Positions 39,198 through 51,161 of a stretch of 64,000 nt of DNA are shown here, in pieces; the stretch's first letter is position 1, and each line of letters starts with the position of its first letter. The translations under genes were made by a program, and so were the position numbers. The stretch covers positions 47,452 to 111,451 of the forward strand of contig NJFT01000133.1 of the NCBI GenBank assembly GCA_002221725.1. The letters run 5' to 3'. This stretch comes from Scedosporium boydii. Its lineage: Eukaryota; Ascomycota; Sordariomycetes; Microascales; Microascaceae. Below the pieces are notes generated by a model. It saw only the letters and a program-made list of their open reading frames with translations. It was not told the DNA's origin and did not search any database.

Positions 39198-39447
39198 GGG
39201 ATGGGATCCGTGGATGATTGGAGTTAAAATGAACGAGAATATGATTTATAATGTACTATACTAACTATTGTTTGGGGAATAATACAGGGGTTATAGGTGT
39301 ACGGCTCGATATCATTCTGTGAAGCCCATGCTAATCAGTCAACACGGAAACCGGTTCCCCATCCCACTCCAAACCCCATGCCGCCATCCCCATCGGGAGA
39401 ACTCAGAACCTTTCTCATCGTGCCCGCACGTTAAGAGAGAATCCTCA

Positions 39448-39772
39448 TCACAGCCCCAAGCTATATCTCAGCCGATCAACGAGACGAACTCCTCCCACTC
39501 CATTCCCGTTACAGCCAAGAGCACCCCGAAGGGCGCTTTCGAGATCCGAGAAGAACGTCCTGACGGCGTTCCAGGTATTCCCGAGGCCGGAGCGGATGGC
39601 CGAGAGGAGTGTGAGGAAGGAGTCAACGACTGCTCGGATCTAGGGATTTTTTGTTTCTGTTAGTTGTTCTGACTTTGCTGTGAAAGTGCCTAGGGTATAT
39701 AACTACAGAAGAGAGAGATGCGAAGAGGAAGGGGGTTGTTTGGCTTACTGCATCTGTGAGACGGTCGGCCAT
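39448..39772 (-). CDS. Small 71-residue protein, function unknown
   Basis: Two exons, 39772-39749 (encoding MADRLTDA) and 39639-39448, joined across a 109-nt intron with GTAAGC donor, a perfect ACTAAC branch point and a CCCTAG acceptor 20 nt later. The joined product is 71 residues. Exon 2 has amphipathic helices (AVVDSFLTLLSAIRSG, NTWNAVRTFFSDLESALRGALG) and a short basic end. There is no signal peptide and no recognised domain. Short amphipathic proteins beginning with a small MxDR.. exon and an early intron are common in Pezizomycotina and often unnamed. It converges on RAD1 (250 nt between stops). The intron signals are the main support, because each exon alone is too short to stand out. 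Confidence 0.5.
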
Positions 39773-40724
39773 GTTGGCGAGGATTTGATTTGGGTGACCG
39801 GTTCTCTTGTTCCTTTGGGAGATGGTTGGGATTAGCGGGGATTGAGGTCGAAAGGTTTAGTTGTAGGTTGTTCTTAGGAAACGTATAAGTGTGGTAAGTA
39901 GGTGGTGATAGAGCCAAGCGCGTGAGGGTTGGTAGTATTCTCGGGATGAAGGGATCTAGGTGATGGTTAGAGAGGATGAAGATTGGAGATGATGCTGGTA
40001 CGAGTGTTAGTTGACATCTAGAGAAGAGAAGGGAGGGATGGGATGCCGAGTTGTCCAGCTCCTTCTAGTCTCTTTCTCTCTCTCCCTTCCCCTCTCCTTC
40101 TCTCCTTTCTCATTTCTCATTTCTCATTTCATCGTGATGCTCTTTCTAGAATCGCTCCTCGAGCCCCAACGCTCTTGCCCTCGTAGGATAACTCGACACA
40201 TGTGATACCCCGACGGCGCCAGAAACCCAAAGGTCCATCAGGTAGGGAAGGCACCCCCCGTATTTTTTTCTTTTTTTTTGTGAACTGATGATGTACATAT
40301 TCCATTAAGTCGCTAAATCTTACATGTGCTTGTCGCTATTCCACGTCTATGGGTATTTGCTATGAACCCCCTGATATATTCTTGCAAAACCATCGGAGCT
40401 GAGTTCATCGGCCAACATAATCCACCGAAGGCATTGAAAAGAAGAACAAGAAGAAGAAAAAAAAAAGACGTAGCTGAGAAGAAGAGAAGAGTGGGAAAAT
40501 AATTAAGAAACGAACCAAAATTCCACGCCACGAGACGGAATAAAGGTCCCCGTTGCCCGCAGCCGTACAAACGCCATCTATATGCAGTGTAGTTGGTATG
40601 TGTGCTGAGCTGATCCTCGCAGAACAAGTGATCCAGGAAAAGAAGTAACCGGCAGAACGAAGCCGAGCCGAGTCAAATAGATCGAGGAGCGCAACACTCG
40701 TTACGCTCGCCCGCACTCCATTAG
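39773..40724. other. Intergenic between small protein and MRS2
   Basis: No gene recognised. It holds a plus-strand pyrimidine tract at about 40060-40130 with three TTTCTCA units at 40106-40126. The right end should be the MRS2 3' UTR. Confidence 0.45.
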
Positions 40725-42493
40725 TTACCATAGCCACCACCTCTTCGCCTTCGGCGGCGTCTTCTGATTAATCATCCTCCTCATCCTCTCCCGGCTTCTA
40801 GGGTCCAGCATGCTGTCGGCACCGGGCTGGCTAAGCCAGGGCTGATGAGGACGCGGTAGGGTAGCACGCTCGTCGCCCATCATCTTGATGCGCTGAACCT
40901 TGCGTAACTTGACGAGGCCATACCAGCAGACGATGAGAGAGAAAAGGATCGAGACACCCGTCACGCCACCGAATCCCCAGTTCGTTTCCTCGATAAAATT
41001 CTCGAGGTTCATTCCGTAGAGACCGGCGAGGAAGGTTCCCATAGCTAGGCCGAGGGTACCGATGCTGAACTTGAGATCCAATAACATTAGTGCATTTCGA
41101 TTGGCGTCGAGAATGGCTCGAATACTGTTCAACCACAGTTAGCACTCATATCATATTAGTCTGCGACGAAGAGGCGGGGATTTTTACACACATTTCCTCA
41201 GTATTTCTGATACTAGAGACCAGGTTGCCGGCCTCTTGTGCGATTTCGTCGCAAATTTTGTGATACGATTCGAGGAGAATCTCAACCTCGGTATGATCTT
41301 CAACTCCGCGATATAGGTCGTGAGCCTTCTCCGTCAAGTACATGTCTGCGAGGTCATCGTCCGCCTCCAGAAGGTCGTCAATTGCATCCCGCACGAGCTT
41401 TGCCTTTTGCTCGAACGTGCCGACCCTCTTTGACAGAATCAGGAGAATTCGCAGCTTCTGACGATCAATGTCATCCTCAAGCTCGCTTAGCACTCTAATG
41501 ACGGGATCACGGACCGCTTCAAAGTCCGCCTCAAGCTCCGAGGTGACCGAGGTTAAGACGGCTTCGAGGGCACGGAATTCGTAGGGTAGGCCACCAACAC
41601 CCGGAGCGTTCTTCTGGCGCAACTTGGCCTGTAAATCGTATAAGAAAGCCGACTGAGGATAAGACGTTTTGGAACCGAAGACATCGAATAGAAGGACGCG
41701 ATCGTGCTTGATCAGGACCTTGAGATGGAGAAGGTTAAGAAGGATCGCAGAAGGGCGTATAAGGATATGAGGTAGGTTCGATGAATCAATTTTGCGCAGA
41801 TCGCGAGGCAACAGCCCATACTATAAATTTCACGAGTCAGAATGCGCACTTTAAGAACCGGTGAGGCATAGACAGGCGCCCGCCTACCTTGGCAATCAGC
41901 TCCGTCTTCTTGAACTCGCCGTCGGTTATTGTCGTCTCGCCATTTTCGTCAACTTCCGTACAACGCAGCCGTGGTTCGATCGCCGCCTTGGCACTAAGGG
42001 TTCGGCGGAGAATCGCATCGCTATCGATGTCGTCGCGGCATGGCAAGTCGCCAGGCTTTAGTTGAGGGTCTCCTTGAGACGCCGAAGTTCCCCAAAGCCT
42101 CTCCTGCCATGTGAGGGTGCGCGGCTCGGGTGTGGTATGGTCATCGATTTTGTCATTGTGGCGGGCAGAAGTTCTCAGGGATGCGGTATGGTCAATTCTC
42201 GAGCCTGGTGCGTGGCGACATCGTGGAGACAGGCGCCAGGATCCATCACTGCTGAGGCATAATGGCGAAAGACGGGTGGAGCTACTACTGGTGATATGCG
42301 CGCGTGAAGAGAAGGCCCTTCGGGGAGTAGGGACGGCAATCGATGGGCTAGCGGTGGGCGAGACTTTCGGCCTGGGTAGTCGGTTGATTCGGAGGCTACA
42401 GAGAGAGCCAACAAGCGCCGAGTCTTCTGTTTGCGCTCGGAGAAATCGAAGGAGACTGCGGGATGGCACAGGGAGGCGCAATGCTCGAGACAT
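40725..42493 (-). CDS. MRS2: Mitochondrial Mg2+ channel Mrs2
   Basis: Three exons, 42493-41888, 41820-41192 and 41124-40725, with two 67-nt introns, give 544 residues. Mrs2 (CorA family) forms the Mg2+ channel of the inner mitochondrial membrane. The N-terminus MSRALRLPVPSRSLLRFLRA is Arg/Ser/Leu-rich, a typical targeting peptide. Conserved blocks follow: LLPRDLRKIDS, FLYDLQAKL, LPYEFRALEAVL, then a long acidic helical region. The GMN signature is at about 449-451 (LYGMNLEN), at the end of the first of two membrane helices (SIGTLGLAMGTFLAG and GVSILFSLIVCWYGL), with a basic matrix tail. The donor at 41191 (AT|GTGTGT) gives NTEEIIRAILDANRN as in relatives. In-frame ATGs at 42502 and 42601 are alternative starts; 42493 has the better context. 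Confidence 0.93.
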
Positions 42494-43430
42494 TGCAAGC
42501 ATCCATTCGCTTCGCAAATGGGACCGGCGACGAGGCTGGTGTACAGTACAACGGGTATTCCGGTAACGAATTCGAGCTATATTGGGTTCTTGCTGTAACA
42601 CAGAGAGCAGCTATCAAGGGAATGCTGCCCTGATGCTCTCATTTCCTGTCTGAGTTGTGGTGGATTCTCGGAATCTGCAAGCTTGTGAAGTCTTAAGGTG
42701 TTCCCCAAAATCCAGAGGAAGAGAAGCCAGAGGAGAATTTTGATGCACGGGCCAATAGGGTGGTTTGTGTACAAAGTACTTTGAGCTCCAGACTGCCCCA
42801 CTCTTCACTACACTACATCATCGCTCTTAGCTCAAATTGACTACACAGAGAAAGACAGGCCTGAGGAGGAAGAGAACTGCAAACATACACATATCAAGAC
42901 TGGAAGGCGCACACCAAGGACATAATATCTAAGATGTAGGAAGCTGCAATGGAAGACCTTTCTTTCCCTTTGTCTGTGAGAGAGCACGTGAGTTGAGATA
43001 ACCCTCAGAATCACCCAAAGTAGGAATTTTGGAATTTCGATTCTTCTGCTTCTCTTTCCATCTCCCCATCTTCCCTCCACCCTCTCATCCTCTACACACA
43101 TCACCAATTGCCACCGACTTCCAGTCCAACCTCCTAGTTTCATCACCTACAGCTCCTGTAGTATAGTATTTCATCAATATTATGGTGTCTGGTAAGTTTT
43201 TTGTCCCTAACTCTCCCTCAAAGCTAAATAGCCAGGCTTCAAGGGAAAGCTGCTAACCTCTCTCTGTGTAAAGCTCTCCTCACAAATCACGGATTTGTTC
43301 TGGAAATTCCATGCCCTTCTTCTGTACACCCTGAGTTTGTCGTCTGCATATAACAAGGCGAGACCCCCTCCACCCCTTTCATTTCTAGTTTCTATCTATC
43401 GCTGCTCCTGCTGCTGCGACATCCTACGCA
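42494..43430. promoter_or_regulatory. Divergent promoter region, MRS2 / F-box-like gene
   Basis: 937 nt between the two starts. The plus strand just before 43431 is pyrimidine-rich (TTTCTATCTATCGCTGCTCC), as in many fungal leaders. No gene was recognised. Confidence 0.4.
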
Positions 43431-44912
43431 ATGCCTTCCCTCAATCCCATCCATGTTCGAGGCAAGAAAAAAGGCAGTGCTTCTAAGGGAAGCACTCCTT
43501 CACCAATTGGCTCATCTGCTGGAGAGGAGAAAACGAAGCGGAAGGAGCAGAAGCCCAAATCAAAGAAATTGTCTCGTCTGGAACGCCTCCCCAATGAGCT
43601 CCTTGCCGAGATCTTCATTGAGAGCTGCAGCTATAATCTTGCCCGTTGCAACCGTTACCTGAGGAGCCTGCTTCATAGCGAGTACTGTCTGACCAAACTT
43701 GTGGCTAAAACCTTTGCGCCCACTTGGTCAATGTATTTTGACGAGCCCATGGACGCGGACATTGCTGATCCCACCACGCACCGGACCATTGGCCGGCGTC
43801 TTGACCGAAGCCGCCGACACATTGTTAAGGCTCAGGTATGCACACGAGACCCAGAGGGAAATTGAGCTGCCACTGACTTTTAGCTAGGAACGTCTACTCA
43901 GCTGGAAGTTTTTCGACATAAATATCATCTTGAAGGCTCAGCAAATCTGGTACGATGAGGAACAGCCAGAGTGCAATACCGGCATAATCCACTGCCGTAA
44001 TTGTAGACCTCCTCATACCGACTGCGATCAGCATTGTGGAGGGGGAAACGGTCATAGGTTCGATGCCGTGGCTTGCTTCAACCACGATTACCAGGCCGCC
44101 AAGAGGGGAATCCGCAGCCGTCGGGTCGGATGGAGCCAGTATAGGAGCCGCCAGGACGTCGAACCGGGAATCTACCTTGGGCCTCGCCGCCTGCACGGCC
44201 CCTGGAGTGAGGACCACGAGCGCCTTGTCTTCTGGCTATATACCGGCGGCGCCATCGTTGACAATGAATCTTGGGATGGCTACGTATGCACTTCCCCTAA
44301 CCATAGATCCTTTCGCCTATACAGAAGAACCATCCCTCTAACATACCTCTTTAGGTCTCCATGAACCTCACGGAGAGCCACTCGCACTTGGGCAACTTCA
44401 ACCCTTTCTTCATATATGGCTCCTCGCAACTCGTTAACGTCAAGACTTGGCCCCTCTACGACGCGTACTATTTTTATCTTCAGTGGAAGGTCGCGTGTGA
44501 TAACGAGCCCGGCTTTGAAGCCATGATAGATCTCAGAGATCGTCTGAGGAGTACGTTCGAGGACGATGATATGAACGCCATTCGAAGTCTCCGACGCAAC
44601 GCTGGTAGAGACCCTAACGACTCGGATCTCGAGTACGATCCCGACAACGATTCGGACATCGATGCGCCGTTTGACGGCGATAGCAACTTGGAGCGGATTC
44701 GACGCGAGGTGAGATATCAGAGGATGCTTGATGCACAGGACGAGTCGGAAGATGGAGAAGAGGAGGAGGAGGAGGAAGAGGAGGAAGAAGACGAGGGTTT
44801 GGAGGGCTATATCTCTGGGCAGGACGAGGATAAGGATGGCGAGGAGAGTGAGAGCGATGAGAAGAAGAACGAGGAGAACAATGTTGTTGCGGCTGCTGAG
44901 GCGGATCAGTGA
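43431..44912 (+). CDS. F-box-like protein with acidic C-terminal tail
   Basis: Three exons, 43431-43835, 43888-44283 and 44355-44912, give 452 residues; introns are 52 nt (CTGAC branch point) and 71 nt. Residues 1-46 are Lys/Ser-rich. Residues 47-90 (SRLERLPNELLAEIFIES...NLARCNRYLRSLL) match an F-box, the Skp1-binding module of SCF ubiquitin ligases. The middle part (HCRNCRPPHTDC...HCGG) has Cys/His clusters that may bind metal, and there is no LRR or WD substrate domain. The last ~90 residues are very acidic, with an unbroken run of 11 Glu followed by DE. Fungal genomes hold many such lineage-specific F-box-like proteins, so target and pathway are unknown. Diverged copies of its 3' end follow the stop codon. 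Confidence 0.75.
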
Positions 44913-45246
44913 ATGGGTCCAGCATAACCTGCGGATGTATAAACTCGCATGGCATATGACGTTTTGAGAGATGAAGAGGTTTATATTGAGGGACGGAGAG
45001 GCTGGACGGGACTCGGATGAGGAGGAGAATGAGAACGAGGAGAACGAAGTTGTATTACTGCCGAGGCGGTAGGTTTCACTCAGACCTGCGATATACACGA
45101 TAGCAGGACCTTTGACGTTTTGGCAAACAAGGAGGGTGATATCTAGGGCCAAGGAGTCATGTGGCTGCTGAGGCGAGGAAGAGTGAAAACGTCTCACTCG
45201 ACCTGCGGATATCTACCCTAACCGAGCATTTGACGATTTGAGAGGT
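44881..45246 (+). repeat. Three diverged copies of the F-box gene 3' end
   Basis: Unit A (44881-44970, spanning the stop codon), unit B (about 45048-45124) and unit C (about 45161-45246) share in order GCTGCTGAGGCG, ACCTGCGGAT and TTTGACGTTTTGAGAG, with substitutions. B is also preceded by a copy of the ACGAGGAGAAC coding stretch. Confidence 0.65.
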
Positions 45247-46769
45247 CCAGTAACAAAAGAGAAAATCACTTCAAGTTCTGGTGCAACATCTATGCCTATG
45301 TTCTGCCCAATCCCCCTTTTCAAGGGAAGTATGTAAACTGTGGTTCACGTCAGTCCCCTTCCCCTCTGTAGAATCGGAGCCAATACTACGAAGACTTGAT
45401 GAGAGTAGACGTCACGAAAGGTCAAGAAGGAACATGAGATGTTACTGTTATAACCATTTAAATTAAGAAGTCGGCAAGACTTAAAAAAAGGGAGCAAGAA
45501 AGCGTCCCCAAGCCACGGTTTCCCGCGCCCGAGTACTTCCACCCCCTCCCTTCCATCTGCCATGGTTGAGTTATCCTATCTACCAAGGTGTTTTGGGGTG
45601 GGATATAGGATAATCAGAAGAAGATGAAAGGGGGACAGAGAACCAGTCTGTCAGAGATAGATCCAAAAGAACACCTTCCCCCGCCTTGTTTTCCCTTCGT
45701 CTCTCGTTTTCCGGGCCTGTGATTCCCTCGGAGGCGTGATAACTCTTGTTGTTTCTGAGCCTCCTTTTGTTTTCTTTTCTTTTTACCTGGCCAGTCTCAT
45801 GCCTCCTTCTTTTTTGCAAGTAAGGAACAGAAAGGGACCGTTTCGTAAACCTTCATTGAAAGGAAAGAGAAGAAAAGGAGGACAAAAGGGGACAAGGGGT
45901 GGAAGGGTTTCGAATCCGCCGTCATCTCATGAAAAACATGTTCTCCACCTTTCTGTCCTCGTCTGATTTCCTCCCCAGTCCAGCTTTCTTCCGCTTCCTT
46001 CCTTCTTCCTCCTTACTTCTTTCAGTAATCGTACAACCGCCTGCGACGGACGACAGAATGAGAAGAAAAAAACAAGGAAAAACAGAAAAGAGAGCAGAAG
46101 ACTTCGCAACTTAAAATATCAAAAAAAGCAAAACACCCTGCGGGGACTTGGCCACGTACAAGCCAAATATCCCCTTCCCTTTACCTTTCCCGCGCAAAAA
46201 GTCGATGAAACAAATCAGACAGAAGAAAAAAGTCAGAAACATCCTCCCCATCCGTGTAGAGAAACCCCTTTAACCCCCGGCCCACTAAAATCCTTTGCGT
46301 GTTGTGTGTGGTGTCTGGAAAGAACGAGAAGAACCAAACAATGATGATGATGCCTTGGGTATTAGATCCCCCCAGTTTGAAGATGCATGCAAGTAGAAAA
46401 AGAAAAAGAAAAAGCTAGCTTTGCCCATAACCCTTTGTTCGCCAGCAACCTTGGGAACGCCATCTATATGTTTCTTGCTTTCCAAAGCTTGAGAGGGAGA
46501 AGAGAAAAAAACATTGATAGATGATGTTCTTGACCCAAGGTGGTATCTTATCAAAAAGCAGCCCGTTGGGATTGAACAAAAAAAAAAGAACGCACCCTAT
46601 ACCTCTCAGGACACCCCCAACCAATCAATCCATTTGTCCTCCAAGTGAGAGGGGGGCCTGGACATCTTGCGATCAGTGGCGAACTGACAGATAAACAATT
46701 GACCAAGTATCGGAACTCGAAAAACAAAACATGACGGTGCTTAGGTTAAACGACTATCTGTGTGGTCTT
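45247..46769. other. Intergenic, purine/pyrimidine-rich
   Basis: About 1.5 kb rich in GAAA/TTTC tracts (for example 46040-46110 and 46395-46410). The right side should be the 3' UTR of the Pcl-type cyclin. No coding signal. Confidence 0.45.
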
Positions 46770-48927
46770 CTAGTCGTGGAGAATGCCGGCCCACATTCCG
46801 GACCTTCCTAGATCGCCAGTGAGGCTAGGGAGCATATATTCACCTCGGAGGTCTTGTGAGGCCTCGGTCGAGCAGCAGAGCCGCTTGCTACCGCGTCGCG
46901 TCAAGAGAGGAGCAGGGAGCTGGAGACGTCGCTCGGCAAAAGACTTGGATCGAACAAGCGTCTCGGGCCATCGCTCTACACCCTCAACGTTAGTGTTAAG
47001 GATATCCCTAACATTTTCCTGGAGGGAGCTCTCCAAAGAGTCAGACCTGCCTCGCTTCGAACCGGTCCTCGCGATGGAGCCGGTCTTGGCCGAGGCACAA
47101 CCCCACTGCTGAAGTTCGTGCAGGGTGCGCGCAGCGTCGTTGACAGACTCGCCTACCATGGCCTCAAGTTCGCTTTCACGGCGGCCGAGCGGGGTCTCAA
47201 GGTACGCATCACCAAGCTTGCCAGCGATGCCAGTGTAAGGCTCGGGGGAGGATGAGAGACAGTGCTCGTAATCTTCGGGAACCGACGAGATGATGAGCGG
47301 CTTCAAGCTAGGCCTCTCGGCGCCGAGCTTCGCAGCACGGAATCGCGATGGAACGGCCAATCTGGCGTTCGACGTCGCGCTTCCCAGCGAGGCAGACGAC
47401 GAGATCGAGGACGAGCGAGAAGTGCGCGAAATATCGGAAATCATCGACTCGGGAGAAGAAGCCGTCGAAAAGGTCGAGAGCGAGGGGCGACGGGTAGGAA
47501 TCTGGTTCTGAGGAGAAGGCGCAATGGCAGTGCCATTCCAGCAATCCAAGAACTGAGTAGCAGAGACGGCGCTGGCGTGGTTCATGGCCAGGCCCATAGA
47601 CGAACCTTTGCCGAGAAATTGGGGAACAGTGCTCGCTGCAGGAGTACTGAATCCACTGGGCTGAGGGGTTAGCCTGGGGGTCGGGAGAAGACCAAGAGCG
47701 GGGACGAGCCGGCCAGGAGTATGGACGGTGACGGGAGAAGGCTCCAAGACGATGGGGGTGAGAGGAAGTTCCTGAGTCTCCAATGCCAGGACCGGGCTGG
47801 TCTCGCGGGCGATAGGCGACGAGGCGTGAGTATAGTTCCTTAAAGGCTCGACGTTAAGGAGGTCGGAGTCGAGCTGGAGCATGGCCTTCTTCCAGGCCGA
47901 GATTTGGGGGCTCGAGGGCATCATGCTAATGCCGCCAGGCGAAGGAGGAGTCGAAGGTGGCCTGAAATCCAAGAGGATACGAGTCCAGCGCTTCCATACT
48001 GTGTTGGTAATGTGCAAGTTCCAGTTGACCGCGTGGAGAAAAGCCGTCTCGTTCTGGTTGATCTCCTGGGTGTGCAAACCAGAGATCTTGCTCCAGGCGC
48101 GAGCCGAGTAGTTTCGGTCCTGGAGGTACTTGGACGCGAGAATGAGCGCGGCAAGGAAGACGCGGCGGCCGCATTGCAAGGCGCGCGTAGCCTGGTGGTC
48201 CCGAGGTTGTTCCATTGTGAAGTCGAGTTGCGGAACATGGTCCTTGATGAGAATTAAGTAGTACATAGTCACCTGCAAGGTAGAGTAGCTAGTGCGAGAC
48301 CTCTTGAGGGTCTCTTGGATGAAGGTCCTCAAGGGCAGAACGGACTTGTTGTTCATCTCATTTCGGCAGACAGCGGAGGACAAGGGCCATATGGCCTCGA
48401 CCAAGAGTGCTGCTGCATCTGCGAGTGCCGTAAGAGTTTCAGTAACAGTTACGCGAAAATGGCTCCTTTGATTAGAGCTTGTTAGGTCGAAGTAGTATCT
48501 TACCGACGAGGTTGTCAACGAAGTTAACCTTTCGGTCATGTTGATGCACGAGCTTGGGAGGGCACCCGGTGCGCGAGGTAAGACCGCTGTTGGTGCGACG
48601 GGGGTTTTGACGCAACTCGGGAGGAACGACATCGGAGGCGGCGGCAGCGGCGGTAACAGCTGCAACGGAAGGTAGAGGCTGTCTAGCGAGGGGGTCGCAG
48701 GACGAGTCGGCTCTAGCTGCGGCGCAGATGGAATCGATGGACGAAGATGAACGGAGGCTCCAGGATGAGGATGCGACTGATTCGAACGAGGATTGAGAGG
48801 AAGCGTCGGACCAATCGGAGCCGGAAGAGGTGGTGGTAGACTGCGAAGAGAGAGAGTCCGCATACTGCGGCTGCTGATAGAGGGTCGGTTTTAAGGATGA
48901 GTCATGATTCGTAGTAGCGCACCTCAT
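46770..48927 (-). CDS. Pho85-type cyclin (Pcl family)
   Basis: Two exons, 48927-48504 and 48418-46770, with an 85-nt intron (GTAAGA donor), give 690 residues. Pcl cyclins activate the Pho85 CDK. The splice G|AT restores FVDNLV-D-AAALLVEAIWP, the start of the cyclin domain (PF08613). It continues with PLRTFIQETLKRSRTSYSTL, ARALQCGRRVFLAALILASKYLQDR, SARAWSKISGL and EINQNETAFLHAVNWNLHI, up to about residue 300. N- and C-terminal flanks are long, Ser/Pro-rich and rich in SP/TP sites, typical of proline-directed phosphorylation and short half-life. The layout resembles Pcl5, which in yeast targets Gcn4 for degradation; this finer assignment is inference. Several TGACTC elements lie upstream. Confidence 0.87.
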
Positions 48928-49443
48928 CTTTGCAAGAGAGGCGTATAGTTGTGGGTGGTCGAGGTCGTGAAGAGAAGCTGTTACACAAACATGTGCGAAC
49001 GTGATCTCGCAGGAATGAGGATGGGGTCGGAAATAGAATGATAGATACTAGAGGGTGAATTGCTAGGATTTCACCTCCAGTCGCTGTTGAGCAAAGTCGA
49101 ACAGGCCAAACCGTGTTATACCATAGAACAAGTCGAGGATACCGTGTAGAAGAGGGCGAGCTCTGGGGCTGCCAGATGCGGCGACAGAGCAGAAGTTCTC
49201 AAAGCGCTGGAAGGAACGAATTGCGATAGGTTCTTTTCAGACGAGGTGAGAAGTAAAACCTTCCTTTACACGAACGAGCTGGCCGTAAGACGAAGCAGAA
49301 CAGACGACTGGAGTGGATTCGTAGATTTCGACAACGTACATCTCGTTGTCTTAAATCGTCCCAAGAGGATGGAGGAGCCTCGAGGTTAGGCGGGTAGAGT
49401 GGAGATGTTATGAAGAGAAGAGGACAAGTTGACGTTATGCCGA

Positions 49444-50272
49444 TGACTCTTGACGATATAGTGACTCGTCACGATACGGATCATGGGAGCTGGAAAGCGG
49501 AGGGGGGTTAGATAAGAATCGAGGTCAAAATGAGGGACCGTTGGGGAGGTTTATCGTCAACGATGAGTGACGTGTTATCGTGGACGGTGGCGTAAGGTCG
49601 GGGGGGGAAAGCCACTTTGATTAAGCTGTGTTGCCTATGCAAGGTACGATCGCTGGCAGGCGGCGGCTATCAGACAGGCAATCAGCAAGAGGCAGAAAAA
49701 CGCTAATTAAATTATCGTGACGATAGGCACAAGGCATGAATGACTCTTTCTTCGGCTTTGGCTTTGGGACGTCGGCCGCCGATGGTTGCCTTTGAGCGCC
49801 TTGGGTGTTTGGGGCGTGCGCCAGTGTGGTGGTGTGGTGGTGGCAGTAGCAGCAGTTTGAGCAGGCAGGGGAGGCGCTGGTACCTAAAATGGGGCGACCA
49901 ACAGGGAGCAGGGGAGCAGGGGGGGTGGGAAGGTTGGAAGGTGGAACTGAATGATTCAGCCTGGGTCGTGTGGCAGTCAGGATGACTCTTTCCTGGTGCG
50001 CTGGGTGCACTTGGTACACTGGTACGGTACACTGGTACATTGGTACAATTGCATTGACCGATGGCGAGAGTGAGAGTGCGGCGGCGGCGAAAAAAATAAA
50101 AAGGGCAGGCGTGAACAAGATTGGAGCTAGGCTGTCTCGTCGTACCTTAGAGGGGGGTGGTGACCTCGGATTGCCGATAAGTACCGCTGAGCCGCTAGAG
50201 TCACAGTGGCTTGGTTCTGGTCTTGTGGGCGCTGGCAGCCTGGACAAGTCCGAACACTGAAGAGAGTGACTC
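49444..50272. promoter_or_regulatory. Cluster of TGACTC (Gcn4/CPC1-type half-site) elements
   Basis: Six exact TGACTC/GAGTCA hexamers lie upstream of the Pcl-type cyclin: 49444-49449, 49462-49467, 49741-49746, 49983-49988, 50198-50203 (reverse) and 50267-50272. By simple base odds about 0.4 are expected in 829 bp on both strands. A full ATGAGTCAT palindrome also lies inside the first coding exon at 48897-48905. TGACTCA is the binding site of the bZIP amino-acid-starvation regulator (Gcn4 in yeast, CPC-1 in Neurospora). Confidence 0.5.
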
Positions 50273-51145
50273 GAATTGTTTCCCCGAGACTTCGAAAGTG
50301 GCAAAATGGAAAAAAAATTGGGGACGGCGGGCGAAAAGCTGTAAAACCGACTGAAGGAGAGGATAAAACGAGGGATTCAGGATTTCGCCGTAATTCTCGT
50401 CTTCGTCGGTTCGCGGTACTGTTTGCTGCGCTGGTGAACTAGACAAGGGAGCAGGATGCGATTAAAAGATCAATAGATGCGAAAGTCGTTTCTTTGGATA
50501 CACTGAAAAGGAACTTTTTTGAGGGCGTGTCGGCGACGAGTTGAGTAATACACAGGAGAGCGTTGAAGGAATGTGTTGGTATTTTCGAGGTCGAGGATAT
50601 AAAAAAGCCTTTTCCTTCTTCGATATTTTTTTTTCTCTATCGAGCCTTTCGGCTTTTTTTGATCGTTATTTCGTGACGTTTTGAGTGGTTTGATTTCTCG
50701 AGTCGTTTCTTTGTCGCAAGGAACAAGTGAATGCCGCTGCGAAAGAAGGTCCAGTGCTATTATTTCCGTGAAAGGTAATAAAAGACCGGACTCGGTCAAC
50801 TGAGAAAACAGGTGCGAGGATCCGATTATTACAAAGTTTCGAAGAGGGGGGTTTTTTGAATCGAACTGAGAAAAGAATCAGAGCGGAGAGAGATGCGAAC
50901 AAAAGAAGTCGTGAGGATTATTCAACAGACATCCAGCAGACCTAGAGCAGATCGCCTTCGTCTTCTTACATGGAAAGGTCGAACATGGCGGCGGCTCTGT
51001 TCGTTGAGGGGGGGAAAAGAGAAGGGGAAACCAAAAAGGCCAGACCTGCAGGGTGGGAGGCGATTTAGTTTTGAATAAACTGGAAACCCAGCTTCGATGA
51101 GGAACAAGCAGAACGCAACCACCCAGATTGAATTGTGTGGAAATG

Positions 51146-51161
51146 TACGAAGTACGAAGTA
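51146..51161 (-). repeat. Overlapping pair of TACGAAGTA
   Basis: Two copies sharing two bases, inverted relative to 15211 and 35434, flanked by GTAC palindrome sequence. Confidence 0.8.

Noticed and set aside
45895..45925. GGTTTCGAATCC resembling a tRNA B-box/T-loop
   Set aside because: No matching A-box, acceptor stem or cloverleaf could be built around it.
49621..50304. 227-codon minus-strand frame upstream of the cyclin gene
   Set aside because: Pro/Ser/His-rich low-complexity translation, no domain, and it overlaps the probable promoter with the TGACTC cluster.
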